64,000 nt of DNA from Mesorhizobium sp. M1B.F.Ca.ET.045.04.1.1 (GTDB lineage Bacteria > Pseudomonadota > Alphaproteobacteria > Rhizobiales > Rhizobiaceae), in the NCBI RefSeq assembly GCF_003952465.1, contig NZ_CP034448.1, forward strand, positions 3,697,001-3,761,000, in the 5' to 3' direction. The notes under the pieces are model-generated. The model was not told the DNA's origin, ran no database searches, and saw only the letters and a program-made list of their open reading frames with translations. A program made the position numbers and the translations under genes. Shown here in pieces: positions 51,388-60,597 of this stretch (its first letter is position 1; the number at the start of each line of letters is the position of its first letter).

Positions 51388-54057
51388 TCACTCGGCGGCC
51401 TGAACCTGGCGGGCCTCGATGATCGCCCTTATCTCGGAGCGGCAGGAGCCGCAATTGGTGCCGGCGCGCAGCGTCGACCCGATCGCCTCCAGACTGTCGC
51501 ATCCCGAAGCGACCGCCGAAGCGATCTGGTTGGCGCCGACATGGAAGCACGAGCACACGACCCGCCCGATAGCGGGCATTGGCGCGGGTGAGCGCCCGGA
51601 TAGAAGCGCGTGGCGATCGGTGGCCGACAGCGGCTGGCGCGTGGCGAGCAGCGACACCAGCCAGTCCTGCGTCGGCAACTGCTCCGGAGCGGCGACCAGC
51701 AGGGCCTCGGCCATGGCGCCGTCTTCGTCGATGGCCGCGGCGCGATAAGCGAGCCCTCGGCGATCGGTGTATTCGAGCAGTTGATCCTGCCGTTGCACGC
51801 CGAGCAGCTTGCGCGCCAGGAGAATGCCCTGGTCCGGCGGCTCGGTCCCGGTGAGTTCGTAGACCCAACCGCCCTCGACCGCATGCCGGCTCCAATGGAC
51901 GAAACCGGTCGGCCTGAGATCGCGCCGCGTGATGAGCACGCCGGCCCACCCGGTTTTCTCCCGCACGATTCTCGCCGGGACATGCTTAAGCTCCGGCTGG
52001 CCGGAATGCGGATCCGTGACCGGCGAGGACAGCATCCCTGCGGCCGCCCTGGCCGCGAACTGACCGCTCCAATGCATGGGCATGAAGGCCTGGCCGCGCC
52101 GCTGCGCGTCGGATACGCGCACCTTCGCGCGGACAAAGCCGAAGCGCGTCGACAGATGGGCGAGGTCGCCATCCTTGAGATGGTGCGCGGCCGCATCCGC
52201 CGGATGGAGGTCGACCGCGGGCTCAGGCGCGTTGGCCATCAGGCGCGGCACGTTTCCGGTGCGCGTCATGGTGTGCCACTGGTCGCGCAGCCGGCCGGTG
52301 TTCAAGGCAAGCGGATAGTCCGAGTCGACCGTGAAGGCTGTCGCCTCCTGCCGCACCGGCACGAAGCGCGCGCGACCGTCGGGCGTCGGGAAGCGGCCGT
52401 CGGCGAACAGTCTCGCCTGCTGCTCGCGCCGCTCCGGCGCAGGCCAATGGCGGGGAGGGAAGGCGGCGTAGTCCGCGTCGCTGAGATCGGCGAGGCCGCC
52501 GAGATCGAACAGGCGCTCGCCATCGTTCTCGAAGGCGGAAAGCGCGGCATGCTCGCGGAAGATCTCCGCCGGCGTCTGGTAGGCAAACGCATCGCCGAAG
52601 CCCATACGCGCGGCGACCTCGCAGATGATGCGCCAGTCGGCTTTCGCTTCGCCGGGCGGCGGCAGGAAGGGCCGCTGACGCGAGACGCGCCGCTCCGAAT
52701 TGGTGACCGTGCCGTCCTTCTCTCCCCAGGCGGCGGCCGGCAGCAGCACGTCGGCATAGCGCGTGGTGTCCGTGCGGGTGACATCCGAGACAGCGACGAA
52801 ATCGCATTTGGACAGAGCGGCGCGCACGCGCGGGGCGTCCGGCATCGAGACGGCAGGGTTGGTGCCCATGACCCACAACGCCTTGATGCGGCCGTCGGCG
52901 ACCGCCTGGAACATGTCCACGGCTTTCAGGCCGCCGCGCCGCGCGACGTCGGGTGCGTTCCAGAAGCGGGAGACCCGGTCGATGTTGGTCTCGTCGGCGA
53001 AGTCCATATGCGCGGCGAGCTGATTTGCCAGGCCGCCCACCTCGCGGCCGCCCATCGCGTTCGGCTGTCCGGTGACCGAGAACGGCCCCATTCCCGGCTT
53101 ACCGATGCGGCCGGTGGCGAGATGGCAGTTGATGATCGCGTTGACCTTGTCGGTTCCATGCGCCGATTGGTTGACGCCCTGGCTGTAAACCGTGACCGTC
53201 CGCTCGATGCGCGCGAAGAGCTCATAGAAGGCCTGGACATCGGCGACTGCCAATCCGCAGCCTTTCGCGACGCGCGCGATCGACGGCGCATCGGCGCCGG
53301 CCAGCGAGGCTGTGGCGTCAAAGCCCGACGTATGGTCGCGGATGAAGCCGGCATCGATCTTTCCGGCCTGGACGAGATGCGCGAGCAAGCCGTTGAACAG
53401 GAGCACGTCCGTGCCCGGATCGAGCGCGAGATGCAGGTCGCATTCGTCGGCAGTCGCGGTGCGGCGGGGATCGATGACAACGATCCTCGTACCACGCTCC
53501 CTACGTGCTGCGAGCATGCGCTGGTAGAGCACGGGATGGCACCATGCGGTGTTGGAGCCGGTGAGCACGATGAGATCGGCGCGCTCGAAATCCTCATAGA
53601 CGCCGGGAACGATGTCCTCGCCGAAAGCGCGACGGTGGCCGGCAACGGACGAAGCCATGCAGAGCCGCGAATTGGTGTCGATGTTGGCCGAGCCGATAAA
53701 ACCCTTCATCAGCTTGTTGGCGACGTAATAGTCCTCGGTGAGCAATTGGCCGGAGACATAGAAGGCGACCGAGTCCGGGCCATGCTCGGCAATAACCTGC
53801 GAGAATTTCGCGGCCACGAGATCGAGCGCTTCGCCCCAGCTCGCCTGCCTGCCGCCGATCTCCGGCTGAAACAGACGGCCTTCGAGGCCGAGCGTCTCGG
53901 CAAGCGCGGACCCCTTCGAGCAAAGCCGGCCGAAATTGGCCGAGTGCTCGGGATCGCCGCGGACGGTCGTCTTGCCGTCCGCGGCGATCTCGGCCAGCAC
54001 GCCGCAGCCCACCCCGCAATACGGGCAGGTGGTCCTCACCTCGCGTGCTTCTTCCAT
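51388..54057 (-). CDS. nasA: Assimilatory nitrate reductase catalytic subunit
   Basis: This is an 889-aa molybdoenzyme. The N-terminal [4Fe-4S] motif is CPYCGVGCGVL with a fourth Cys in LCSKGSAL. Mo-bis-MGD domains follow, including DSVAFYVSGQLLTEDYYVAN and VVIDPRRTATADECDLHL. The C-terminal 60 residues form a BFD-type [2Fe-2S] domain (VVCSCFHVGANQIA then NCGSCRSEI), typical of NasA/NasC in alphaproteobacteria. It reduces nitrate to nitrite in the cytoplasm. It is the last gene of the narK-nirB-nirD-nasA operon, four bases after nirD. No signal peptide is present, which separates it from periplasmic NapA. Confidence 0.95.
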   Translation of the reverse strand: MEEAREVRTTCPYCGVGCGVLAEIAADGKTTVRGDPEHSANFGRLCSKGSALAETLGLEGRLFQPEIGGRQASWGEALDLVAAKFSQVIAEHGPDSVAFYVSGQLLTEDYYVANKLMKGFIGSANIDTNSRLCMASSVAGHRRAFGEDIVPGVYEDFERADLIVLTGSNTAWCHPVLYQRMLAARRERGTRIVVIDPRRTATADECDLHLALDPGTDVLLFNGLLAHLVQAGKIDAGFIRDHTSGFDATASLAGADAPSIARVAKGCGLAVADVQAFYELFARIERTVTVYSQGVNQSAHGTDKVNAIINCHLATGRIGKPGMGPFSVTGQPNAMGGREVGGLANQLAAHMDFADETNIDRVSRFWNAPDVARRGGLKAVDMFQAVADGRIKALWVMGTNPAVSMPDAPRVRAALSKCDFVAVSDVTRTDTTRYADVLLPAAAWGEKDGTVTNSERRVSRQRPFLPPPGEAKADWRIICEVAARMGFGDAFAYQTPAEIFREHAALSAFENDGERLFDLGGLADLSDADYAAFPPRHWPAPERREQQARLFADGRFPTPDGRARFVPVRQEATAFTVDSDYPLALNTGRLRDQWHTMTRTGNVPRLMANAPEPAVDLHPADAAAHHLKDGDLAHLSTRFGFVRAKVRVSDAQRRGQAFMPMHWSGQFAARAAAGMLSSPVTDPHSGQPELKHVPARIVREKTGWAGVLITRRDLRPTGFVHWSRHAVEGGWVYELTGTEPPDQGILLARKLLGVQRQDQLLEYTDRRGLAYRAAAIDEDGAMAEALLVAAPEQLPTQDWLVSLLATRQPLSATDRHALLSGRSPAPMPAIGRVVCSCFHVGANQIASAVASGCDSLEAIGSTLRAGTNCGSCRSEIRAIIEARQVQAAE

Positions 54058-54060
54058 GCC

Positions 54061-54390
54061 TCAGGCCGCTTTCGAGGCCAGCGCTTCAAGCGCGATGAAG
54101 AGCCGCTCGCCTTCGATCCTGACGGGGATCGTCCTGACCGAGCCTTCGTCGGCGCCGAGCGCCTTGCCGGTCTCCAGCGAGATCACCCAGTTGTGCAGCG
54201 GGCAGGTCACCGCCGCGCCATGGACGATGCCCTGGCTGAGCGGCCCGCCCTTGTGCGGGCAATGGTCATCGATGGCAAAGACTTGGTCATCCCCGGTGCG
54301 GAAGACCGCGATCTTGCCTTGCGGGGTTGCGACGCAACGCGCGCCGCGGCGAGGGATGTCGGCGATGGTGCCGATTGCGATCCAGGTCAT
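54061..54390 (-). CDS. nirD: Nitrite reductase small subunit
   Basis: This is a 109-aa Rieske-like protein. The motifs CPHKGGPLSQG and CPLHNWVISLETG give the full Cys-His/Cys-His set for a [2Fe-2S] cluster, which many NirD proteins lack. It partners NirB in NADH-dependent reduction of nitrite to ammonium. It lies between nirB and nasA in the operon; 82 bases separate it from nirB. Confidence 0.93.
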   Translation of the reverse strand: MTWIAIGTIADIPRRGARCVATPQGKIAVFRTGDDQVFAIDDHCPHKGGPLSQGIVHGAAVTCPLHNWVISLETGKALGADEGSVRTIPVRIEGERLFIALEALASKAA

Positions 54391-54472
54391 TTGGAGGGGC
54401 CTTTTTGTTGAGCGTCGAGCCCAGTCGATGCGACACGACTGGGCTCCGAGCTAGAATTTGCAGACATCTCCA

Positions 54473-56923
54473 TCATTCCGCCGCCTCCGCAAAGCCAACG
54501 GTGGCCAGTGGCCGGAACTCGTGCTTGTCCTTGCCGGAGACGCGCTCGGACCACGGATCGACCTGCGCGAATTTCTGGGAAAAGACGAAGCGCTCGAAAT
54601 AGGCGCGGCGCTTCTCGACGTCGTCCAGGATCTGTTTTTTGATCTCGGCGGTGCCGATGCGCTTGGCCCATTTGTAGATACGCTCCAGATAGCGGGCCTG
54701 CTCGCGATACATCTGGACCAGCGCCACGATCACCTCCAGCGCCTCGTCCTCGGTCTTCACCAGGCCGAGCACTTCGGTGCCCTTGATGTCGAGGCCGGCG
54801 GCGCCGGCGAAATGGATCTCGTAGCCGGAGTCGACACACACCACGCCGACATCCTTGCAGGTCGCCTCCGCGCAGTTTCGCGGGCAACCCGACACCGCCA
54901 TCTTCACCTTGGCAGGCGTCCAGGAGCCCCACATGAATTTTTCGATGCGGATGCCCAGCCCCGTCGAATCCTGGGTGCCGAAGCGGCACCAGTCGGAGCC
55001 GACGCAGGTCTTCACCGTGCGCAAGCCCTTGGCGTAGGCATGGCCGGAGACGAAGCCGGCCTTGCCGAGATCGGCCCATACCGCCGGCAGGTCTTCCTTG
55101 CGGATACCGAGCATGTCGATGCGCTGGCCGCCGGTCACCTTCACCGTCGGGATGCGGAACTTGTCGACCACGTCGGCGATGGCGCGCAATTCGCCGGCGC
55201 TGGTGACGCCGCCCCACATGCGCGGCACTACCGAATAGGTGCCGTCCTTCTGGATGTTGGCGTGCACGCGCTCGTTGATGAAGCGTGACTGATAGTCGTC
55301 GGCATATTGGTCCGGCCAGTCGCAGACGAGATAGTAGTTGATCGCCGGTCGGCACTTGGCGCAGCCGCAGGAGGTCTTCCATTCGAGTTCCTGCATGACG
55401 GCGGGAATCGTCTTCAGGCCCTTCGCCTTGATCAGGCGTCGCACATCGTCGTGGCCGAGGCTGGTGCAGCCGCACATCGGCTGCACCGCCGCCGGATTGT
55501 AGGCCTCGCCCAGCGTCAGTTTCAGAAGCTGCTCGACGAGACCCGTGCACGATCCGCACGAGGCCGAGGCCTTGGTGTGGGCGCGCACGTCGTCGAGCCC
55601 GGTCAGCCCCTTGCCCGTGATCGCGCCCGTGATATTGCCCTTGCAGACGCCGTTGCAGCCGCAGATTTCCGCATCATCCGCCAGTGCCGCAACGGCCGCC
55701 AAAGGGTCCGAGGAGGTGCCTCCCTGGAACGCCTGGCCGAAGATCAGCGTGTCGCGCATCTCCGAGATGTCGGTCGCCTTCTTCTTCAGATCGTTGAACC
55801 AGGCGCCGTCGGCCGTCTCGCCGAACAGCACCGTGCCGATGATGCGGTTGTCCTGCAGCACGACGCGCTTGTAGATGCCGGCGGACGCATCGCGCAGGAT
55901 GATCTCCTCGCGATCGTCGCCGTCGGCGAAGTCGCCCAGCGAGTAGAGGTCGATGCCGGTGACCTTGAGCTTGGTCGGCGTGTCGGAGTGGACGAAGCGC
56001 TTGTCTTCGCCATCCGCGAGCCCGGCTGCCGCGACGCGGGCCATCTCGTAGAGAGGCGCGACCAACCCATAGACATGGCCGCCGACCTCCGCGCATTCGC
56101 CGAGCGCCATGATCGCCGGATCGGAGGTCCGCATGCGGTCGTCGACGACGATGCCGCGATTGACCTCGAGCCCGGCTTCCTTGGCCAGGGCGGTGCTCGG
56201 GCGAATGCCGACTGCCATCACGACCAGCGTTGCGGGGATGACCGTGCCGTCCATGAGCTCGACGCCCTCGACCTTGCCGTTGCCGACAATGGCCTTGGTG
56301 TTGGCCTTGGTCATGACCTTGATGCCGCGCGCCTCGACCGCCTTCTGCAGCAGGTAGCCGGCAGCCGGGTCGAGCTGGCGCTCCATCAGCGTCGGCATGA
56401 CGTGGAGCACGGTCACGTCCATGCCGCGCTCCTTCAGCCCGGCAGCGGCTTCGAGCCCGAGCAGGCCGCCGCCGATGACGATCGCCTTGGCGCGCGACTG
56501 CGCGGCAAGCAGCATGGCGTTGACGTCGTCGAGGTCGCGGTAGCTGAGCACGCCGGGCAAGTCCTTGCCCGGCACTGGGATGATGAAGGGAACCGAGCCG
56601 GTTGCGATTACGAGTTGATCGTAGCTCTCGGTCACGCCGTGGTCCGAGGTAACGGTCTTTGCGTCCCTGTCGATGGCGACGATCCTGTGGCCCTTGTAGA
56701 GGGTGATGCCGTGCTTGATGTACCATCCGTCGCCGTGGATGACGATTTCCTCGAACGCCTTCTCGCCCGAAAGCACCGGCGACAGCATGATGCGGTCGTA
56801 GTTCACCCGCGGCTCGGCGTTGAAGATGGTGACGGCGTAGCGGTCGGGTGCTGCTTCCAGCAGGTGCTCGAGCATCCTGCCGGGAGCCATGCCGTTGCCG
56901 ATGATGACGAGTTTTTCGCTCAT
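54473..56923 (-). CDS. nirB: NAD(P)H-dependent nitrite reductase large subunit
   Basis: This is an 816-aa protein from the ATG at 56923. The N-terminal FAD/NAD domain begins KLVIIGNGMAPGRMLEHLL, with AIVIGGGLLGLEAAAGLKE as the NAD site. A BFD-like [2Fe-2S] domain (CGCNGVCKGNITGAI, then CGSC) and a nitrite/sulfite reductase ferredoxin half follow. The siroheme-[4Fe-4S] ligands are CVGSDWC and GCPRNCAEATC. It reduces nitrite to ammonium with NirD. The gene is 17 bases after narK. Confidence 0.96.
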   Translation of the reverse strand: MSEKLVIIGNGMAPGRMLEHLLEAAPDRYAVTIFNAEPRVNYDRIMLSPVLSGEKAFEEIVIHGDGWYIKHGITLYKGHRIVAIDRDAKTVTSDHGVTESYDQLVIATGSVPFIIPVPGKDLPGVLSYRDLDDVNAMLLAAQSRAKAIVIGGGLLGLEAAAGLKERGMDVTVLHVMPTLMERQLDPAAGYLLQKAVEARGIKVMTKANTKAIVGNGKVEGVELMDGTVIPATLVVMAVGIRPSTALAKEAGLEVNRGIVVDDRMRTSDPAIMALGECAEVGGHVYGLVAPLYEMARVAAAGLADGEDKRFVHSDTPTKLKVTGIDLYSLGDFADGDDREEIILRDASAGIYKRVVLQDNRIIGTVLFGETADGAWFNDLKKKATDISEMRDTLIFGQAFQGGTSSDPLAAVAALADDAEICGCNGVCKGNITGAITGKGLTGLDDVRAHTKASASCGSCTGLVEQLLKLTLGEAYNPAAVQPMCGCTSLGHDDVRRLIKAKGLKTIPAVMQELEWKTSCGCAKCRPAINYYLVCDWPDQYADDYQSRFINERVHANIQKDGTYSVVPRMWGGVTSAGELRAIADVVDKFRIPTVKVTGGQRIDMLGIRKEDLPAVWADLGKAGFVSGHAYAKGLRTVKTCVGSDWCRFGTQDSTGLGIRIEKFMWGSWTPAKVKMAVSGCPRNCAEATCKDVGVVCVDSGYEIHFAGAAGLDIKGTEVLGLVKTEDEALEVIVALVQMYREQARYLERIYKWAKRIGTAEIKKQILDDVEKRRAYFERFVFSQKFAQVDPWSERVSGKDKHEFRPLATVGFAEAAE

Positions 56924-56940
56924 GTCCGGTCTGCTCCGAT

Positions 56941-58242
56941 CTATTCGGCGGCGTAGGAAAGGGGCGCGGGCTTGACAGCGGCCGCGCGCTCCATCCGGCG
57001 GATGGTGACGTGCATCCAGATGAGGCACGAGACGACGATCACGAACAGCAGCATGAAGCAGCTCGACCAGACGCCGGTGAGGTCGTTCAGCGCGCCGAAG
57101 GCGATCGGCAGGATGAAGCCGCCGAGACCGCCGATCATGCCGACCACGCCGCCGACCGCGCCGACGCTCTGCGGATAGTAGACCGGGATGTGCTTGTAGA
57201 CGGCGGCCTTGCCGAGGCTCATGAAGAAGCCGAGCACGAAAGCGACGGCGATGAAGGCGAGCGGGCCGATCTCGAAATGGAACGGGATCGGCCCGCTGAT
57301 GCCGCGCACGACGTAGTCTGCCGAGGGGAGAGACAGAACGAGGGTCGCCACGGCACAAACGCTGAAGGTCGAGTAGAGCACGGTGCGGGCGCCGACGCGG
57401 TCGGAAAGCACGCCGCCATAGGCGCGGAAAACGCTTGCGGGAATCGAATAGGCGGCGCCGATCATGCCGGCGGTGGCGATGCCGAAGCCGTAGACGCCGA
57501 TCAGGTAGCGCGGCAGCCAGAGCGACAGCGCCACGAACGCGCCGAAGGAGAAGAAATAGTAGAAGGCGAAGCGCCAGACCTGCAGGTTCTTCAGCGGCGC
57601 GAATTCCTGCCAGAAGCTTCTCACGGGTGCTATCTTGCCGGCGCGGCGCTCGCGGATGACCGGGTCGTCGCCGGTCGTGAACCAGAACACGATGGCCATG
57701 ACGACCAGCGCCGCCGCCCAGATCAGCGCGACCGACTGCCAGCCCCAGGAAAGCAGCACGAACGGCGCGAGGAACTTGGTGACCGCGGCGCCGACATTGC
57801 CGACGCCGAAAATGCCGAGCGCGGTGCCTTGCTTGCCAGCCGGGAAGAAGCGCGAGACATAGGCGACGCCGACCGCGAAGGAGCCGCCGGCAAGGCCGAC
57901 GCCGAGCGCTGCGACCAGCATCTGTTCATAGGTGTGCGCGAAAGCGAGCAGCAAGGTCGCGACCGCCGCGGCGAGCATGGTCATGGTGTAGACCAGACGG
58001 CCGCCGTGGCGGTCGGTCCAGACGCCGAGCACCATGCGTACGAGCGAGCCGGTGAGGATCGGCGTGCCGACCAGCAGGCCGAATTCGGTCTCGTTCAGGC
58101 CGAGCTCCTGCTTGATGCGCACGCCGATGATGGAAAAGATCGTCCACACCGCGAAGCAGACCGTGAAGGCGATGGTGGACATGACGAGCGCCTGCCGGGG
58201 AGTACTGTCCTGGCTTGGCGCGGCTGGGAGATTTGCGGTCAT
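56941..58242 (-). CDS. narK: Nitrate/nitrite transporter, MFS (NarK/NrtP type)
   Basis: This is a 433-aa carrier with 12 predicted membrane helices. The NNP signature blocks are present: AVGVAYVSRFFPAGKQGTAL in helix 5 and GMIGGLGGFILPIAFGAL in helix 11. The first has the Gly/Ser-rich nitrate signature pattern of the family. It imports nitrate or exchanges nitrate and nitrite at the inner membrane. The gene heads the operon with nirB, nirD and nasA. A leader of about 430 bases with an RpoN promoter and an antiterminator element precedes it. Confidence 0.94.
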   Translation of the reverse strand: MTANLPAAPSQDSTPRQALVMSTIAFTVCFAVWTIFSIIGVRIKQELGLNETEFGLLVGTPILTGSLVRMVLGVWTDRHGGRLVYTMTMLAAAVATLLLAFAHTYEQMLVAALGVGLAGGSFAVGVAYVSRFFPAGKQGTALGIFGVGNVGAAVTKFLAPFVLLSWGWQSVALIWAAALVVMAIVFWFTTGDDPVIRERRAGKIAPVRSFWQEFAPLKNLQVWRFAFYYFFSFGAFVALSLWLPRYLIGVYGFGIATAGMIGAAYSIPASVFRAYGGVLSDRVGARTVLYSTFSVCAVATLVLSLPSADYVVRGISGPIPFHFEIGPLAFIAVAFVLGFFMSLGKAAVYKHIPVYYPQSVGAVGGVVGMIGGLGGFILPIAFGALNDLTGVWSSCFMLLFVIVVSCLIWMHVTIRRMERAAAVKPAPLSYAAE

Positions 58243-58306
58243 CTTGGGCTCCGGTTTGCGGCGTGGGAGGCACCGCGTGTTGTGTTGGTCAGAGGCGCGG
58301 CATCGG

Positions 58307-58486
58307 TCAGCGCGGCGAGACCGGGACTTGCGCGGTCACTTGCGGGCCCTTGCCCTCGGTTTCGTGATTGGCTGGGAACAGCAGGAGCGCCGCGGTGAAC
58401 AGCACCGCCGTCAGGACGCTGCTGGCGATAAAATCGCGGCGCGTGAAATCCTTGAGGGTTGTCGCAGTTCCGATCCGTTTCGTCAT
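58307..58486 (-). pseudogene. Truncated nrtA start (59-codon Tat-leader ORF)
   Basis: This is a 59-codon frame, MTKRIGTATTLKDFTRRDFI, followed by a hydrophobic stretch and a tail ending in QVPVSPR. Its first 35 residues match the Tat leader of NrtA (MTKRIGTGTTPKDLTRRDFL, encoded at 61978), but the binding-protein body is absent. It lies between the leader RNA element and narK. The upstream DNA is also a near copy of the nrtA upstream region. It is most simply a remnant of a duplicated nrtA; it could still be translated into a small membrane-anchored peptide. Confidence 0.7.
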
Positions 58487-58545
58487 CGTCGTCTCCGCCT
58501 GGCACCGCCTGGGATCGGCGCCGTCGATTTTCGTGTTCGGGGTCC

Positions 58546-58644
58546 AAAACAAAAAAGCTGCCGTCCAGGTCTCGCGTCCGTACATCCGGGATCGCGCGTC
58601 GACCTGAGCGGCAGCTTTGCCTGTGGCGCCCACCATTGGACGCC
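58546..58644 (-). promoter_or_regulatory. NasT (ANTAR) antiterminator leader upstream of narK-nirBD-nasA
   Basis: On the - strand the order is P1, P2, terminator. P1 (58644-58625) is a 7-bp stem with hexaloop AATGGT. P2 (58621-58610) is GGC-AAAGCT-GCC, also a hexaloop with A at position 1 and G at 4. The terminator hairpin uses 58615-58601 pairing with 58571-58557 and is followed by a CTTTTTTGTTTT-like run (58556-58546). P2 shares bases with the terminator's 5' arm, so the two folds are mutually exclusive. This matches the known two-hairpin ANTAR recognition motif. NasT binding to P1-P2 would let polymerase read into narK. Confidence 0.78.
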
Positions 58645-58680
58645 TGTGTCTCTTGGCCCTTGCGGGCCTACTTTCTCAAA

Positions 58681-58697
58681 AGCAGGAAGCGTGCCAA
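58681..58697 (-). promoter_or_regulatory. RpoN (sigma-54) promoter of narK-nirBD-nasA
   Basis: On the - strand TTGGCACGCTTCCTGCT has the -24 GG and -12 GC exactly 10 bases apart, a near-consensus sigma-54 promoter. Transcription should begin near 58670, about 25 bases before the P1 hairpin. Nitrogen control through NtrC is expected. Confidence 0.8.
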
Positions 58698-58806
58698 TTC
58701 GACAGCGATATGAATTATCTAATGAAATCAATACGAAGACGTTGTCGTGCGACTTTTGACCAAGCCCGGAGCGGATCAAAGATTAGTCAGGATGCCTTGC
58801 AGGGCA

Positions 58807-58821
58807 GCATAATATTTGTGC
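58807..58821 (-). promoter_or_regulatory. NtrC-like site upstream of the narK promoter
   Basis: On the - strand GCACAAATATTATGC is a degenerate version of the perfect palindrome found at the nrtA promoter (62298-62312), at the same kind of distance (about 110 bases) from the -24/-12 element. NtrC enhancer sites have GCAC/GTGC half-sites; only one half is intact here. Confidence 0.5.
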
Positions 58822-58871
58822 AATGCGGTAGATTGCCTATTGTCGATGCGGTGCGTTTTTCGGTCACGGCC

Positions 58872-59669
58872 TTACTCCGCCGCTTCGACGAAGCGGTGGC
58901 GTTCATAGAGGAACTTCAGCACCGCCTCGCGGCAGCGCAGGAAAGTGCGGTCGGAGGCAAGCTCGATGCGCCGGCGCGGCCGGGCGAGCGGCACCGGAAG
59001 CACCTCGCCGATGGTGGCCGAGGGGCCGTTGGTCATCATCACGATACGGTCGGACAGAAGCACCGCCTCGTCGACATCATGGGTGATCATGATCGTGGTC
59101 GAGCCCAGCCTGGCGTGGATGTCCATCACCGCATCCTGGAGATGGGCGCGGGTCAGCGCGTCGAGCGCGCCGAAGGGCTCGTCGAGCAGAAGGATCTTCG
59201 GCTCCATTGCGAGGGCGCGAGCAATGCCGACGCGTTGCTTCATGCCGCCCGATATCTCGGCCGGGCGCTTGTCCCTTGCATGCGCCATCTGCACGAGGTC
59301 GAGGTTGCGCATGATCCAGTCATGCCGCTCGGCCCGGCTCTTCGTGCGGCCGAAGACCTTGGATACGGCGAGGTTGATGTTCTCGTAGACGGTAAGCCAG
59401 GGCAGCAGCGAGTGGTTCTGGAAAACCACGGCGCGCTCCGGTCCGGGGCTGTCGACCTCCCTGTTCTCGAGCAGCACGGCGCCCTTGGAAACCTTGGTCA
59501 GTCCGGCGATCAGGTTGAGCAAGGTCGACTTGCCGCAGCCGGAATGGCCGATGATGGAGACGAACTCGCCAGCATCGATGGTGAGCCTGATGTCCTTCAG
59601 CACCTCGCTGAACTGGCCGCCACGAGAGAAGGATTTGTCGATATGGTCGAGCTTCAGATAGGCGATCAT
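58872..59669 (-). CDS. nrtD: Nitrate ABC transporter ATP-binding protein
   Basis: This is a 265-aa ATPase from the ATG at 59669. Walker A is GHSGCGKSTLL, the signature is ISGGMKQRVGIARAL, Walker B is ILLLDEPFGALD and the switch is MITHDVDEAVLL. It belongs to the NrtD/SsuB group and energises nitrate uptake with NrtA and NrtB. It is the last gene of nrtABD. No separate NrtC (ATPase fused to a binding domain) is present, so the transporter probably uses a NrtD homodimer. Confidence 0.93.
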   Translation of the reverse strand: MIAYLKLDHIDKSFSRGGQFSEVLKDIRLTIDAGEFVSIIGHSGCGKSTLLNLIAGLTKVSKGAVLLENREVDSPGPERAVVFQNHSLLPWLTVYENINLAVSKVFGRTKSRAERHDWIMRNLDLVQMAHARDKRPAEISGGMKQRVGIARALAMEPKILLLDEPFGALDALTRAHLQDAVMDIHARLGSTTIMITHDVDEAVLLSDRIVMMTNGPSATIGEVLPVPLARPRRRIELASDRTFLRCREAVLKFLYERHRFVEAAE

Positions 59670-59679
59670 GGCGCCGTCC

Positions 59680-60570
59680 TCACTTTGCCGTTGTGCCGCG
59701 GGTGACGAAGGCGCCGACCGCCGCAACCAGCCGGTCGAGGCAGAAGCCGGTGACGCCGATATAGACGAGCGCGACTATGATGTCTGGCAGTCGCGAGGAA
59801 TTCCACGCGTCCCAGATGAAGAAGCCGATGCCGACGCCACCGGTCAGCATCTCGGCGGCAACGATAGCGAGCCAGGAGAGACCGATGCCGATCCTGAGGC
59901 CCGTGAAGATGTAGGGCGCGGCGGCCGGCACCATGATCTTGACGAAGAATTCGAGCTGGTTGAGCCGCAGGATGCGGGCGACGTTGCGGTAGTCCTCGGG
60001 GATGTTGCGCACGCCGACGGCGGTATTGATGATCACCGGCCAGATCGAGGTGATGAAGATCACGAACAGCGCCGACGGGTTGGAGTCGCGAAAGGCGGCC
60101 AGAGACAGCGGCAGCCAGGCGAGCGGTGGTACGGTGCGCAGGATCTGGAAGACCGGATCGAGACCGCGCATCGCCCAGACAGACTGACCGACCAGGGCGC
60201 CCAGCGCAACGCCAACCACCGCCGCCATGCCGAAGCCGATGGCGACGCGCTGCAGCGAGATCAGCACTCGCCAGGCGAGGCCTATGTCCTGCGGGCCATT
60301 GTCGAAGAACGGATGGGCGATCAGGTCGTAAGCCTCGTTCCACACCTGGCTCGGCGGCGGCAGGCTGGCCGTCGGCGAAGAGCAGGCCACCTGCCAGACG
60401 ACGAGCAGGACGAGGATGACGACGGCCGGCGGCACCAGTGCCGTCGCCAGCCGGCCGGCAATGGCCGTGAGGTCGATGCGGCGCCGCGCTTTTGCGGTGA
60501 AGGCAATCACCTCGGCGGGCTTCGCAGGAAATGCCTTCACCTTGGTGTCCTCGACGGTTTGGATGGACAT
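59680..60570 (-). CDS. nrtB: Nitrate ABC transporter permease
   Basis: This is a 296-aa inner-membrane protein with six membrane helices. The EAA-like loop IPEDYRNVARILRLNQLEFF is followed by VKIMVPAAAPYIFTGLRIG. It forms the channel for nitrate. The gene lies 10 bases before nrtD and 91 bases after nrtA; that gap contains two hairpins. Confidence 0.93.
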   Translation of the reverse strand: MSIQTVEDTKVKAFPAKPAEVIAFTAKARRRIDLTAIAGRLATALVPPAVVILVLLVVWQVACSSPTASLPPPSQVWNEAYDLIAHPFFDNGPQDIGLAWRVLISLQRVAIGFGMAAVVGVALGALVGQSVWAMRGLDPVFQILRTVPPLAWLPLSLAAFRDSNPSALFVIFITSIWPVIINTAVGVRNIPEDYRNVARILRLNQLEFFVKIMVPAAAPYIFTGLRIGIGLSWLAIVAAEMLTGGVGIGFFIWDAWNSSRLPDIIVALVYIGVTGFCLDRLVAAVGAFVTRGTTAK

Positions 60571-60597
60571 GTCGTGGAAAATCTCCGTGGGGCAGTC

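Noticed and set aside
51610..54411. Long + strand open frame (about 933 codons) opposite nasA and nirD
   Set aside because: It is antisense to conserved genes with clear motifs and has no domain pattern of its own.
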